A DNA stretch of 64,000 nucleotides from Vishniacozyma victoriae (taxonomy: Eukaryota > Basidiomycota > Tremellomycetes > Tremellales > Bulleribasidiaceae): NCBI GenBank assembly GCA_017654735.1, contig JADPYG010000091.1:248001-312000 (forward strand), read 5' to 3'. Positions 1-13,031 of this stretch are shown piece by piece (position 1 is the stretch's first letter; each line of letters begins with the position of its first letter). A program made the translations under genes and the position numbers. The notes under the pieces were generated by a model. That model saw nothing but the letters and a program-made list of their open reading frames with translations, did not search any database and was not told the origin of the DNA.

Positions 1-849
1 GCCATTCCTAAGATTGGGATTAAGAATGTGCGGATGGGGTGATAATCAAATCAAATATTACTTATTGGGTACCCCTATTATTTGGTACTTTTCGACCATA
101 TCCTTGGGGCTTGCTTTGGGAGTTGTGTTTTGGTATACCGCCAGAGCTCAGAGGAGTTATAAAGATTGGGCTCCTGGTATGTAGGCCGTCAGGCCGTCCC
201 TGTCATAGAGACAAGGAAGAAACTGACGAAATAGGACAATTTGAACACTTTTTATATGTTGGGAAAATCGCTTTGGCAGGTTGGGCATTCCATTATCGTA
301 TGTCCCCTTCTGCAATACCAGGTTTGAGCTGATGGATAGTACCATTCTTGATAATGGGCCGAGTCACCTATTTGCACCACTACGTAAGTCTCTCTCCATT
401 TTCCCTTACCTATACTCATTACCCTCGCTTCTTCTTTTCACTCGCCCTACCTTGCATCCGCACTCACACTCCCACTCCGTGGTTTCGCACTCACACTCGC
501 ACTATCGCGCTCATGGTCGCTAACAAACAGCTCCCTACCCTATGGTTCGCAGTCCTAATGGCAGGCCATGTCCTCAATCACCTAATATTCGATTCTCAAC
601 GTCTATCCCCAGGCGCGAGGTTCATCTGGTTCATCATCTGGACAGGCAGTGTGATTGTGAACTTCTGGTGGTTCAAGGACTTTGCACTTGGGATTTACGG
701 ACCTGTGAATGATCATAAAGGGTGGTTATGGAGGGGTAGCTGGAATGTGAGTCAAGCCAGAGAGCCCATTAGGGCGACCTTTGGGCGGGTAGCTCTGTGC
801 TGCCTAGGTTTAGAGAACGGAGCTGATGTAATAGGTTTACAATACATAG
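1..849 (+). CDS. Protein O-mannosyltransferase (PMT family), C-terminal part
   Basis: The window opens inside this gene. Exons 2-176, 235-297, 340-383, 531-746 and 835-849 join in frame and give the last 170 residues, ending in a five-residue exon before TAG. The segments [27 protein letters not shown] and [12 protein letters not shown], with several hydrophobic stretches, match the C-terminal multi-spanning domain of dolichyl-phosphate-mannose protein mannosyltransferases. These ER enzymes start O-mannosylation of secreted and wall proteins. The LRMCGW region looks closer to the PMT1/PMT2 classes than to PMT4, but I cannot settle the class. Reading through the introns gives a longer open frame to about 1016, which loses the family match. 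The intron donors (GTATGT, GTAAGT, GTGAGT) and the GCTGAT near each acceptor support the spliced model. The catalytic N-terminal half lies outside the window. Confidence 0.9.
181..199. repeat. AGGCCG direct-repeat element in PMT intron
   Basis: Within the first visible intron, AGGCCGTC occurs twice in a row. This is one of six copies of an AGGCCGNYAGGCCG element in the window. Confidence 0.55.
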
Positions 850-1221
850 ACGACCCTTTCGGAGTTGGAGAAGGAGAAAATCATGATGATCATGTTACAT
901 CGTCGATATTAAAGAGAATCTTACGACACACTAGATTATCAATCTTAAAGATAGATCATTTGCATGTGCTATATGTCCTATTCTCATTCTTATCTAATCG
1001 TATCAGCCTATCCTGACTCTGACTACTAGACTGATCAGCTTCGGCTGGGTATCATGTGCGAAGAGGGAAGCTAAAACAGCTCAAGTGGTATATAATGCAA
1101 TACATCTCGCCAGCTAAATGACTATTATTCGCTGAGATACCCAGCGCTCGGTAATCATGCCCACCCTCGAGCAGCTCGACGTTCCTTCTCGACTTGGATC
1201 ACTTTTCAAGCTACTCGCTCC
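850..1221. other. Convergent 3' intergenic region, no gene seen
   Basis: This stretch lies between two convergent stop codons (PMT and DHFR). I see no coding potential or repeat in it. It should hold the two 3' untranslated regions. Confidence 0.6.
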
Positions 1222-1996
<775 letters not shown>

Positions 1997-2022
1997 CTTG
2001 ACCTTGAACATATATATACCTT

Positions 2023-2057
2023 ACGCGTAGGAAGGTTAATTCAACCTACAGACGCGT
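2023..2057. promoter_or_regulatory. Two ACGCGT boxes (MCB-like) between DHFR and ARPC3
   Basis: The palindrome ACGCGT occurs at 2023-2028 and 2052-2057, inside the 168 bp between the divergent DHFR and ARPC3 starts. ACGCGT is the MluI cell-cycle box bound by MBF, which drives S-phase genes including nucleotide synthesis genes in model yeasts. That it works this way here is inference. Confidence 0.6.
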
Positions 2058-2164
2058 GAAGATACTAAGGGGGAGGATCATTTAGATAACTTGGATGTGC
2101 CATGACGTTGTCAACTCACCCACCCACTCTCACTCTCACTCTAGTAGTTGTACAATACACCACA

Positions 2165-3164
2165 ATGCCAGTACGTTCACGCACAAGTCAGAGGTGTGAG
2201 CTGATGACAGGCATACCATTCTGCATTCAATGATGATCCCTCAATTCGACAAATTGGGAATATGGCTGTACTTCCTATTAATACAAAGATAAGGGGTCCT
2301 GCTCCTATTTCATGTGAGTCACCGACCGAAGGGAGGAGCTACAATCTCGACCTGGAGAGAGTATCTGCTCAAGGATACCTGGACGATCAAGAGTATCGAG
2401 GGATCTGGGTTTGAGAGATGAGAAAGGGAGATAGAGCTCGAGGGACAAGGGAGGAGGAGACGGGACAAGGAGCTGATTTATAGCCGACCCTGATGGAGAT
2501 ATCATCGAGGAAGCACTTGATCTATTCAGGGCGAACTGCTTGTTCAGAAATTTTGAAATTAAAGGTAAGTCTGGAGCACGGACTGCGGAGGAGCTGAAGG
2601 AGGAATAAGAGAGATGAAGGAGCTAACAACCAGGACCCGCAGACCGACTTCTAATCTATTTGATTCTGTACATCTCTGAATGCCTAACTCGCCTCGCTCC
2701 AAGCCCTGGTAAACCCTCTCCGGCATTTAATGAAGCTGGAAAGTTACTTGCTACGCTCGCTGTGGACAACTTTGCTTTACCGGGAGATGCTGCTTTTCCT
2801 TTGAATTCGTTGTATCATGCTCCTGCTTCCAGGCCTGATGCTGGTGAGTTCTCCTTACTCTTCATCTCCTACTTCTCTTCTGTGTCCATCTCCTAATCTA
2901 CTTTTGTATCCGATTCTCGCATATCACCTTCTCCCTGCCCCTACGTCCATAAGCTACCCCTTCGGCCGGCTAATAGCAGACGCGCTTCGATCATACCTTA
3001 CCCAAACCCGATCTGAACTCTCCCAACGCTTGGTCGACAGACTATACCCTACCGAGCAGGAAATCGGGGCTGATGGGAACCCAACTGGGCAAACTGGGGC
3101 TAGGGCTACGAAACCTAGTAAATGGTGGATGTCGTTTCAGAAGAGGAGGTACGTTGGGCCGTAG
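2165..3164 (+). CDS. ARC18: Arp2/3 complex subunit 3 (p21-Arc)
   Basis: Subunit of the seven-protein Arp2/3 complex, which nucleates branched actin at cortical patches and supports endocytosis. The first exon codes only ATGCCA. Introns at 2171-2210, 2314-2483, 2565-2633 and 2844-2979 are removed in frame to give 194 residues, close to the family's usual 175-185. Landmarks are the N-terminal MPAYHSAFND, then IGNMAVLPI and RGPAP, the central YISECLTRL, the FPLN motif before SLYHAPA, and the C-terminal KPSKWWMSFQKR. Each aligns by eye with ARPC3 in order. The stop codon TAG is itself the first part of an AGGCCG repeat element. Confidence 0.95.
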
Positions 3165-3199
3165 GCCGTCACCCTCAAGAGAGGCCGATAGGCCGACTT
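3162..3199. repeat. AGGCCG repeat elements at the ARPC3 stop
   Basis: TAGGCCGTC begins with the ARPC3 stop codon, and GAGGCCGATAGGCCGAC follows 10 bases later. Confidence 0.55.
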
Positions 3200-3536
3200 G
3201 GCTCTTCAGTCGAGAGGAAAGTCACTGATAGATAGGTTCATGGGAAGGAGTCTTGGTGCTTAAACCCCCCTCTTACTCGAAGATGAGGGCAAGAAGGTAG
3301 AACGTGTTAGGCTGTAGGAAATAAGATGAAAGGATGTATGACCTTTGTGTTGACCCTCTCCTCTCCTTCCCCTTTACATGTTACGCATGTGAAAGTGGAT
3401 CATGAATGGAGGCAGAAGGGGTGGAGCGCTTCCTTCCATCATGATCAGGTATATATGGTCTGTATCCCCCTCTTGATCCTAACACACTAACATATCACTT
3501 ACCACCCCATCGATATTACAACTCAAACCAAACACG
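3165..3536. other. Intergenic region with TATA box
   Basis: Holds the ARPC3 3' UTR and the promoter of the next gene. A TATATA run lies at about 3450-3456, some 85 bp before the ATG at 3537. No coding region is seen. Confidence 0.5.
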
Positions 3537-4091
3537 ATGTCATCAAACCCAAGTAAGATAAACGATTACAACCCTATTCCAACTTCTCCTCCTCATATTC
3601 ACCTTACCGCCCCCACTCTACCCCGCTTACAACACCTCCCAACCCCACCTACAACCCCAAAACCAATCCTCAAAACCCGAACTTCAACCACTCCAATCTC
3701 TCCCATCTCCCTCAACTTCTCCCCTCCAACTCCACCTTCAGACCCGCGAAACCCCCATCCATCCCTCCAATACCCACTCACACGACACCTTGCTCTCCTC
3801 CACCCCCAGACTCCTGGGGATATCGTCAACTTTTGCGCTATTAGGTTATTATCGACCGATAGACCTTATGGACATGTAGGGGAATGGGTACCTGTTTGGA
3901 AAGAACATGATGGGGTTGCTATTGATTTAGCTGATGCTGGGATTGCATTTGATGCTCCTAGATCATATAGAGATAGGAAGAGAGGGGGATGTAGAGGTGA
4001 AGAAGTGGATAAGAGGTTGGAAGGGATGTATACTGCTGCTAGGGAGAGTTGGGGGTTGTTGGAGATCAAGGGGAGTGGGAAAGGCGAGTGA
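3537..4091 (+). CDS. Small hypothetical protein with Pro/Thr-rich N terminus
   Basis: A single open frame of 184 residues without introns, which is unusual among its neighbours. Residues 1-90 are rich in Pro, Thr and Ser and contain KPILKTRTS. The C-terminal half is ordered in composition, with DIVNFCAIRLL, HVGEWVPVWK and VAIDLADAGIAFDAP. I do not recognise a family. The ATG follows a TATA-like run by 85 bp in the typical ACAAGATG-like context (ACGATGTC), so expression is plausible. No signal peptide or membrane segment is visible. It may be a lineage-specific protein; the function is unknown. Confidence 0.65.
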   Translation: MSSNPSKINDYNPIPTSPPHIHLTAPTLPRLQHLPTPPTTPKPILKTRTSTTPISPISLNFSPPTPPSDPRNPHPSLQYPLTRHLALLHPQTPGDIVNFCAIRLLSTDRPYGHVGEWVPVWKEHDGVAIDLADAGIAFDAPRSYRDRKRGGCRGEEVDKRLEGMYTAARESWGLLEIKGSGKGE

Positions 4092-4862
4092 GGATCAGGG
4101 GGCGTGAGTTGATAAATGTACTTGAGTAGATAGTTCTCGATGAGAGACGAGATGTAGAGGGGAGTGAATCATGTACTTGCTTCTGCAGTAGGGGCCGGGA
4201 TTAGCGTGGCATGTGCACCTACGATTATCAAACTTACTCATCGAATCCATCGAAGTACATGCATGCATATATATAGATCAGAAGACAATATGAACCACCT
4301 CACTGTCACATTGTTTGCATACACTCCCTACATATACTGCATACACGACTAATGATCGACACAATAAGTCCCCTCTATGATATATATCGTAATAGTACAA
4401 GGTCTAAGTTCTAAATTGGTGCCTCGTTGACGCGGTTCACTCAATCGACCCTAACGTTACTCTACTCGACCTACTACTAGAACTTATCTATCTCTATATA
4501 TCCCTTACACTCTCCCTCATACTCTCCAGCCAACTGTACTCGAGATACCTCTCGCCGACACTTGACTCGACTCAAGTGAGGTTGACACGAAAGGGATACG
4601 CCTCGGTGACGCGACGATAATTCGACCGACTACGACTGCGCCGAAAGGACGGATGAATTAGGATGACGCTTGGATTATAATCCACTGTATCCGTACTACA
4701 TGCAATAGGAATAGGGTATCAAAGGTAAGTACTTATCCCTGCAACATCCTGATTAAGCCAGCATGACCAAGCACATGAACCCTTTGTCCTTTGCAATACT
4801 AGCTGACTAGTAGATCATTCTCATTACATTACACAAATTGAAAGTGACATTATACGGACACG
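4092..4862. other. BCK1 upstream region with likely 5' UTR intron
   Basis: No coding gene is supported here. A GTAAGT donor at 4725 and an AGCTGACTAG acceptor ending near 4810-4813 look like an intron in the 5' leader of BCK1, about 50 bp before its ATG. The rest is probably promoter. Confidence 0.45.
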
Positions 4863-7800
4863 ATGGTAAACTCCAGACCATCATCACAGGGAAATGGGGC
4901 TATCCCTCGATTATCAGTATCAACAGCCCCTTCACCCTCTACTTCCCAAAGTCAAGCTGGTCCTTCATCTCAAATTGGTTCAATCGGCCGACGACCTTTA
5001 GGAGCTAGGAAAAGAGGTGTAGCAGCTGGTTTGTACGTTGCAAACCCCGATAATTCAGATGATGATGGTTCGCCCGTTCAGGGGCAATCCAACTCACCGA
5101 TTCGAACTCAATCATCTCCTACTGCGACTGGAACTGGACGTACTAGTTATGAAGGCGAATATAGGGGATTACCAAATATACCTACACCTCATCAATCTAC
5201 TCCTCCGCTTCCGCCTCCTCAACCTGATCGACATAATCAGAGTCATACTGCCAGGCGGGCATTTACTACACCACCCGAAGCCCCTCAAATACCACAAAGA
5301 CCACATGATACTAGGCATTCATCCCTCTCCGCCCAGGGACAAGGACAAGGTCAATCAAACGTCCCTCCACCTTCTCCATCAAGATTATCACGACACGCAT
5401 TACCGTCTCCTCCTAATCAATCTAGTCCTCCTACTCAAGAGTCTAGGCGATTACCACAACCTAATCCGAATATCCGAATGTCTAGCCCTGAAGAAGGGAT
5501 TAGTCCTGTCGTAGAAGGTGGGAGTGGATTTAGGGCCAGAACTGGATCGTTCAATACAAGTGCAAAGAGGTTATTGCAGGTTACTACGGATAATGAGCAA
5601 TTCACGCTGGTTGATATCACGGGGATGAATACTGCGGAAGCCATTAGGGATAGGATCTTTTCAAAGGTATATCCTCCTTCTACTTCTGGTCTAATGCTGA
5701 TGAATAGTTACGATTCCGAGATGACGAATACTCCAACCTTTCCCTGCAACAGACTGAATATGGAGAAGACCCAGATCCAAATACCCTCTCTCACGATCAA
5801 CTCTGTCAACTCTGTCTATCTCGTGGCGATTCCAAAGCATCCCTAAAATTCCTGGTCATCCAGGGCGTACCTTCCTCGTCCGCTGCCGTCGTCCCACCAG
5901 CCGATATATCCAGGGAACGACCAATCGTCTCTCCAATCCGTACCGACCTACCTAAACAACATTCACATTCTGGATCTATAGGTTCAGAAAGTGATGTTGA
6001 AGCTCGACGTATTTCCCAATTCCGAAAATCCCAAGCTTCCTCCACTAGATCACCTCATACCTCTTCTATATCATCTTCATCATTTATTCCAACCCCTCCA
6101 CCTCCTCATGTTGAATTACCGGATCATACGCCCGTCCCATCATTCACTCCAGCTCCAGCCTACGCTTCTTCTTCAGCTGGACCTAGTCGTCCTAGCGGTA
6201 GTGGAGGAGGTAGTGGTAGTGGGTGGGGATTAGGGTTGGATACACAGGATGAGATGGATCCAGAGACTGCTGCGTTGATTGCTCAGTTACAGTTGGAAGA
6301 TCAAGAGGAGAGGCAGAGGGAAGATGAGAGGAGGAGGCAGTTGCAGGCTGATGAGGAACTCGCTAGGAAGGAGCAACAGAGTGAGGCACAGGAATGGCAG
6401 GCTCATCAACATGAGCAGGAACAGCGGGTACGGCAGCAGAGGGAGCAGATCATCCGTGATGAGTCCAGAGCCGTAAGTCAAACTCTCTGCGGTAGCCACG
6501 CAGGAAACGAGAATAGTATTGATCAATAGCGCGAGATTGCAGCAGAGGAGAGACGAATCGAACAGGAAGGGACATTCCGGAGTGAAAGTACATATCGCGG
6601 CCCAAGCGATCGAAGGGGGACCTACGACCGCGCTGAAGAATTCGCAAATGATCGCCGTAATCGACGTGAACAGTGGTCTGCCACTGGCCGAATGGCTCGC
6701 GGAAGTGGGGAAATCGACGACTGGGCTCGGGATACGGGTTCTCATCAATATCCCTCTGTCAACCCTTTATTCCAGTCTGGGACATATCAATCTCCACCTA
6801 CTCAATATACACCCGAAGTACCTACTCCTGCTTATCGATCGGATGTACCTCCCAACGGATTCAATCGGGGTTATAGCGAGACTGCCCATGCTCAGGGTAG
6901 ATTGAATGATCAGTCTCTCCAGGAAGTCCAAGGACGACGGGGTACACCTGCGAATGCCAATGCGAATGCACCTCGAAGACAGGGATTGCACCCATACGCA
7001 TACTCTCAAGAAGCTGCTAGGTCGGTTGATAATCTACGCCCATACACCCCTCAACCTCAATCGAGACCGTACAATGTCGCCCCTCCTCGCCCATCTGCTA
7101 CACCTCAACCTGACCGTACTTTCCCCCAGCCGAACATATATCGAACGCCATCTGCAGAACATGCTCAGGATGGAAGATACCCCGATCCAGCTAGAACGAA
7201 TAGTATCCCCTTCCCATCGCCTCAGCCTAGAGGATCATTCCATGAGGTCTCGCCGCCTACCACTGGGCTGCGCCGACCAACAAGCAGGCCCTCGTCATTG
7301 CATGACTCGCCTCCCCTTGGTTCTTCCTCGTCTCTACTGCCCAGGAGGCCGAATACGTTACACGATCATTCACCTCCTGATTCCGCCAAACCCCAATCGC
7401 AATCGCAAGATGAGTACTATCGACCCGATTGGCAACCTCGCGCTGCATCTGCCGGAACACAATCATATCGAGATTTATCACCTACAGATCGTGGACCCGA
7501 ACGTCTACCATACGAACGAGCGTCACATACTGAAGGCTGGCTTTCTGTTCCTGGACGACATGATTCTGGTGATACGGCCAGTTCATCTGGAATGTCTGAA
7601 GCGACCGAAGTTCAACGTTCTGTCGAAGATGAGAATTCCAATGATACGGCCCGACAAAAGGATTGGACGGCAATCATGGGTGATTTAATTGGGAATGCGA
7701 AAGGTCCAGCGGCTGGTATTGCAGGTGGAACCGGTCCTGTTGAAGATGAAGAGGAAGCTACGTTGTTCTTGCCTTCCTCTACTCAAAACTCTTTGTCGAG

Positions 7801-9566
7801 GAGACAGATCGTTAGGTCACCACCCTCGAAACCACATCTTACGGTTGATACGCGCACCAATTCGCCTTCGCAACCTGCTACCGATTCTGCTACGGATTCC
7901 GAAACGGAAACTACTGGTGGCGGGCGGGTACAGAGGGGTAAATCGTTTGCAAGGCCTGAACCGGGTCAATGGCATACCAGGCCTGAACCTGAGCAGCTGT
8001 ATGATCGATTGGACAAGTACTTTCCCAAAGTCGATCTCGATCAGCCTATCGTCGAAAATCCAGCATCTACACCTTCGACACCTGGTGAATCACCTCTTGC
8101 CTCTTCTAGTGGAGTTCCTCCACCTCCCATCCATCCCTCCAGAACCCCAAATACGACCACTTACGAACCGAATCAGATGATCTCGCCTAGGACCGAAAAT
8201 ATACCGAGAGCTCCACCGATGCATCCTGCTAGAAGCGCTTTCAATAAGGCTGAAAATCGAAAGAGTATTAGGGTCATGGCGGATTATAAACGTAAAACCC
8301 TCCAAAAGGACCATCAACCCAAAGAAACTAGTACGATCGCCGCCAAGGAGAAGGATGAGATGAAATTGTCAAGGAGAATGAGCATGTGGGGTCATCGAGT
8401 CGTTGAAGTTACTGCCTCCAAGCTCAACCTTGGTCAAATCCCATTCTCGACACCCGAGTCACCTGCCGAAACTGAAGACACGTCTAAGCCTCAAACTCTA
8501 AATTGGGTCAAAGGTGAACTTATCGGTAAAGGATCCTATGGACGGGTTTATATCGCTTTAAATATCTCTACGGGTGATATGATGGCTGTTAAACAAGTCG
8601 AGCTACCTGCTACGGAACGTGATCGAAATGATCGGAAACAGTTGGGTCAGATTGAATCGCTGAGGGTGGAAATTGCGTTGTTGAAGGATATGTATCATCC
8701 GAATATCGTTGCTTATCTCGGATTCGAGACTAGTCCCGAGTACCTCTCTATGTAAGTCAAGTCTAATAAGATCAAGAAAGGGACACAGGCTGATTCCAGT
8801 TTCCTGGAATACGTACCTGGAGGAACGATCGCTACAATCTACCGAACTCCCAACCAAGCTCGATTCGAAGCCGACCTAGTCAAATACTTTACTGAACAAA
8901 TCCTAGAAGGATTAGAGTACCTACACCGTAAACACATTTGGCACCGTGATCTCAAAGGCGATAATATCTTGGTCGACTTGAATGGAATTTGCAAGATTTC
9001 CGATTTCGGAATTTCGAAACAAACTGCCGACGCATATGATTCATTTGGTCAGGCTACCAATATGAAGGGATCGGTATTTTGGATGGCACCGGAAGTACTA
9101 CATACTGTGCATAATGATCGAAGTTATTCTGGTAAAGTCGATATTTGGAGTCTTGGGTGTGTTGTTATTGAAATGTGGTCTGGGAAGAGGCCTTGGGGGG
9201 ATTTGGAGCAGATTCCAGCTATGATGCAGGTACGTCAGGCGAAGTCGACCGTAAGGTCGGCTGTAGCCCTTGTTTGGACCAACTCAGACTGACAAACAGT
9301 TGTTCAAGCGAGAAAAACCACCATTACCCAACGACGTCCACTTGGATGACAACTCGTTAGATTTCCTAAACACCCAATGCCTGGCTCTCGACCCGAAAGA
9401 TCGACCCACAGCTTCGGAACTACTTCATCATCCTTTCATTACTTCCAGGAACCCGAAATGGAGTTTCAAAGATAGTAAAATTGGTAGGAATGTGGCTAAT
9501 ACTACACCAAAGACTATGAGTACTACTACTACCTCTTCTGCCGGTAGTTCGACGCTTAGACCTTGA
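4863..9566 (+). CDS. BCK1: MAP kinase kinase kinase, Bck1-like (cell wall integrity pathway)
   Basis: Ser/Thr kinase that would phosphorylate an Mkk-type MAPKK downstream of Pkc1. Five exons with introns 5667-5707, 6473-6529, 8752-8799 and 9230-9299 give about 1495 residues, matching Bck1 length. Residues about 1-230 are Ser/Pro-rich and disordered. A ubiquitin/RA-like segment follows near 235-320 (FTLVDITGMNTAEAIRDRIF). A charged Gln/Glu/Arg coiled coil lies near 455-550, then another long disordered region. The kinase domain is C-terminal (about 1180-1455): GKGSYGRVY glycine loop, MAVKQVELP lysine, HRDLKGDNIL catalytic loop, DFGISK, and MAPEVL after the activation segment. The Bck1/Ste11-type SIFLEYVPGG spans the third intron. 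All catalytic residues are present. Confidence 0.95.
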
Positions 9567-10108
9567 ATTCTGTTTGTTTATTAGATTTTGTATATGATCA
9601 TCAATGCATTTGATACGATATGTTATAGACGGGAGTGGGGTGAAATACATGAGTAGCGGAGTCTGAATTGTAAGTTTAAGTTGAGATGGATTGAGATCCT
9701 TGTCCTGCCAAGGTACCTTTCGGGTCTGAAAGCGGATTGAGGAATGGCTGATTGATTGAAACGGGCGTGAAGCTAAACGCATATGTTACATCCTGTGTTG
9801 CTAGGTTACAGAGATGGTCTATGGTCTAGATTGCAGACTGACCCCCTTGACCCCCTTGCTGCGGGAGCGGGGTAATCCGGTGTTCCCGGCCGAAGCCGAT
9901 CGCGCGCCGAATTACCATGTTGAGTAATTACCGGTTACCAGGCTAGGCTCTATCGCGACACCAAGCGCCTTATCGCCTCTTGCGATAGATAGGGGTATAT
10001 ATACTGTCAATCGAGTCACTCTCATATCATCACTTGCTCATATACATCCATCCCCACCTTACGCATACCATCACACACTCTCCGTGATACACCAGCCAAA
10101 TATACATC
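9567..10108. other. BCK1 3' end and fungalysin promoter
   Basis: No coding region is seen. Towards the right end lie several GATA-type sites (CTTATCGC, GCGATAGATAG near 9965-9990) and a TATATATA run at about 9996-10003, roughly 105 bp before the protease ATG. Confidence 0.5.
9996..10003 (+). promoter_or_regulatory. TATA box of the fungalysin gene
   Basis: TATATATA about 105 bp upstream of the ATG at 10109, preceded by GATA-like sites. The position fits a TATA element; its function is inferred. Confidence 0.5.
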
Positions 10109-12803
10109 ATGCGCACAAGCGCACTTATCCCCCTCCTCCCGCTCCTAGTAGCCGGGATCGCCACCGCCCATCCCCACCCCCACTCCCATCACGGTCTTCA
10201 ACAGACTCAGAGGAAATCCCTCTCCTACGGCCCATCCCATCCTCACAAGACATTCGAAGCTGTTGATCAGTTCAGAATTACTCAGGAGTATGATGGGGAT
10301 TGGAAGTCTGTTACCAAGGCTTTCTTGGGAGATAAGGTCGGGGAATGGTATATCCGAGATGATGTGAGTCTTCCCTCATACGAAATGGGTTAAAGCTGAT
10401 GGTAGTCCTATACCGACTCTCGAACTGGTTTGACTCATGTCTATGTTCGACAATTGATCAACGGTTTGGAAGTTTCTGATGGAGATATCAATCTCAACAT
10501 CGATTCAGAAGGTCGTGTGATCAGCTGGGGAAACTCTTTCCATCCCTCCACTACCGATCAACCTACTCCGTTCACTCGATCCGAGGGAATGGCAAACGCT
10601 GCCGCATGCGAGGATATCTCTGCCGCTGGTATCGCCGCCAAAGAGTATATCGCCGAGTCGATGCCTACTACTTCTGGCCCATGGGGATTAGTCAAGTCAG
10701 CCGCCAAAGCAGCTTTCGGTCTAGGTGGTGAGGAAGTTGGTGAAGTCTCTGAAGAGGTTGTAAACGCAAAGAACACTCTTCGAAAAGCCGAATACCATTA
10801 TTCTGCTCTTTGCGCAACCCCCCTATCTGGCGAAGAGATCTTGACCCCTACCCAGGCTCTCGCTCATCTCCTCCCCAAACTCCAAACTACCGAGAACTTG
10901 ATCCCGATCTCGGCCGATGATCTCGAGTCTCATCCCGAACACACTTTCGCTCCCAAGCCCGCCTCTGCCGAACCCCCTACCGAGCGAATCACTGGTAGAG
11001 GTCTCGATATTTCGGGCGTAGTCAACCCCGTCCCTGCTAGGTTGATGTACACTCAGGTCGATGCTGGTGTACCCAGGATGGTATGGAAGTTTGAGATTGA
11101 AATGAAGGAGAATTGGTACGAGGCTTATGTTGATGTCTACTCTGGCGAATTGGTTAGGATTGTCGACTGGGCCAACGACGTTTCTTGGGGATCGCAGGAG
11201 AGGGATGGATTGAAGGGTGGAAAGCAAACGCCACTTCCTTCTCCTCACAAGGAATACAAGCCTTATTCCTACAATGTCTTCCCATGGGGTAAGTCCTCAA
11301 TCCGTCTACTCGAGACTCCGTACTGATGATAGGTATCAACGACCCATCCATCGGAAACACCTCTATCGAGGTCAAGCCTTGGGATACCACAGCCTCCCCT
11401 CTCGGATGGCACGAGATCCCAACCTCCGCCAACCCATGGCCAGAGCTCAAGGGATCCAACTCTACCAAGAACGCAACCACCTTCTACACTACTGCTGGAA
11501 ACAACGTAATCGCCCATGAAGATTGGGAAGGTCAATCCAATTACATCCACAATTACCGACCTATCAACGAGTCCATGGTCTTCGTGTACGATTACGAGGA
11601 GCCTCTCGGATTGGCACCAAAGGAATATGTCGACTTTGTGGTTACTCAGTTGTTCTATACTAGTAACATGTACCACGATCTTCTACATCGAGTTGGATTC
11701 GATGAGCAGAGTGGAAATTTCCAGGCCTACAACTTTGGTAAAGGTGGAAAGGGAGGTGATCCCGTTATCACTAATGCCCAAGGTACGCTATGTTCTCCGA
11801 GTTCAGGAAATAGCTGACGTATAGATGGCTCTGGCTTCAACAATGCCAATTTCATGACTCCTCCTGATGGAACTATGCCAAGGATGAGGATGTAAGTTGT
11901 CTCTGCGCGCGATTCCGAGAATCCACTGACGATCAGGTACGTCTGGGATGTCGCTACCCCCTGGAGGGATGGTGATCTCGAAGCCGGTATTGTTATCCAC
12001 GAGTACAGGTAAGCTTGCCGACCCTTCTAGTTGGAGGAAGCTAACAGGCAGTCACGGTCTCTCTACCCGACTTACTGGTGGTCCAGCCAACTCTGGATGT
12101 CTCGGATTCGGCGAGGCTGGAGGTATGGGTGAAGGATGGGGAGATGCTATCGCCACCTTGATCAGGCAGATTGAGGAGCATCACAAGTTCAAGTACGTCC
12201 CCCTTCACTCTTTCGAGGGCAATTGCTAATGACAGGAACGGATCCGACGTCTACACCATGGGCGCATGGGCTGCCAACAATGTCCGAGGAATCCGAAACT
12301 TCCCATACTCTACCAACTCCACCATCAACCCCTCCACATACAAGACCCTCGATAAACCCGGATACTGGGGTGTTCACGCCATTGGAGAAGTGTGGGCTCA
12401 ATTCCTCTTCACAATGTCTCAAAACCTCGTTTCCGAATACGGTTTCTCCGAGACCCTCTTCCCACCTACCAACGTATCGGAGCCAAACGACTACTACACC
12501 CATACCTTTGATTCCGCCAAGCCTACCCCGCTTGTACCCAAGCATGGAAATACTCTCGCTCTCCAGCTCATTGTGGATGGAATGAAGTTGCAGCCTTGCA
12601 GGCCTTCCTTCTTTGACGCTAGGGATGCTATTATCCAAGCCGACAAGTTGAGGACTGGAGGTGTTAATGCCTGTACCATCTGGAAATCCTTCGCTTCCGT
12701 CGGATTAGGATCGGATGCTAGGGTTATTGGACAGACTCCATGGGGTGGTGGAGTTAGGACTGATGGTCATCAATTCCCATCTGGGATCTGTAAGAAGAAG
12801 TAG
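10109..12803 (+). CDS. MPR1: Secreted fungalysin metalloprotease (peptidase M36)
   Basis: Zinc endopeptidase of the fungalysin family, secreted with a propeptide. Introns at 10364-10405, 11289-11332, 11783-11824, 11892-11936, 12009-12051 and 12193-12235 give 811 residues, a little longer than typical 600-800 residue fungalysins. Residues 1-20 form a signal peptide (hydrophobic run ending ATAHP). The FTP-type propeptide follows, with [17 protein letters not shown]. The mature domain contains the zinc motif HEYSHG near residue 572, whose codons are split by the fifth intron, and GMGEGWGDA carrying the third zinc ligand Glu. The C terminus has the conserved [13 protein letters not shown] and DARDAI segments. 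The Cryptococcus homologue Mpr1 is a known secreted protease; that name is used here by family, not by proven orthology. TATA and GATA-like sites lie upstream. Confidence 0.95.
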
Positions 12804-12821
12804 GAAGTAGGCAGTAGAAAG

Positions 12822-12838
12822 TAGGCCGATAGGCGGCG
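12822..12838. repeat. AGGCCG element after the fungalysin stop
   Basis: GTAGGCCGATAGGCGGC lies 18 bases after the TAG stop, in a run of GTAG-containing units. Confidence 0.45.
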
Positions 12839-13031
12839 TAGCGTGAATCATACCATCAGTTTTCATCACCTCCTGTATATAAGTCAGAGGTTGTATAGTG
12901 TTTTCAGCCCGGTGCAGTAGCATGTATATGAAATGAAGTCAGTCTCGTCCCGATTGGAGTCAACAGGGTGCAGGTCCGTGACAAGATACATCTACATCAT
13001 ACAACGCAATGACTCTATGTTCTAACAGAAT

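Noticed and set aside
348..1016. Continuous open frame longer than the spliced PMT end
   Set aside because: It runs through two introns with good splice sites and loses the family match on both sides; the spliced model ends at 849.
4164..4352. Short open frame between the small hypothetical gene and BCK1
   Set aside because: AT-rich, no homology, lies in the presumed BCK1 promoter region.
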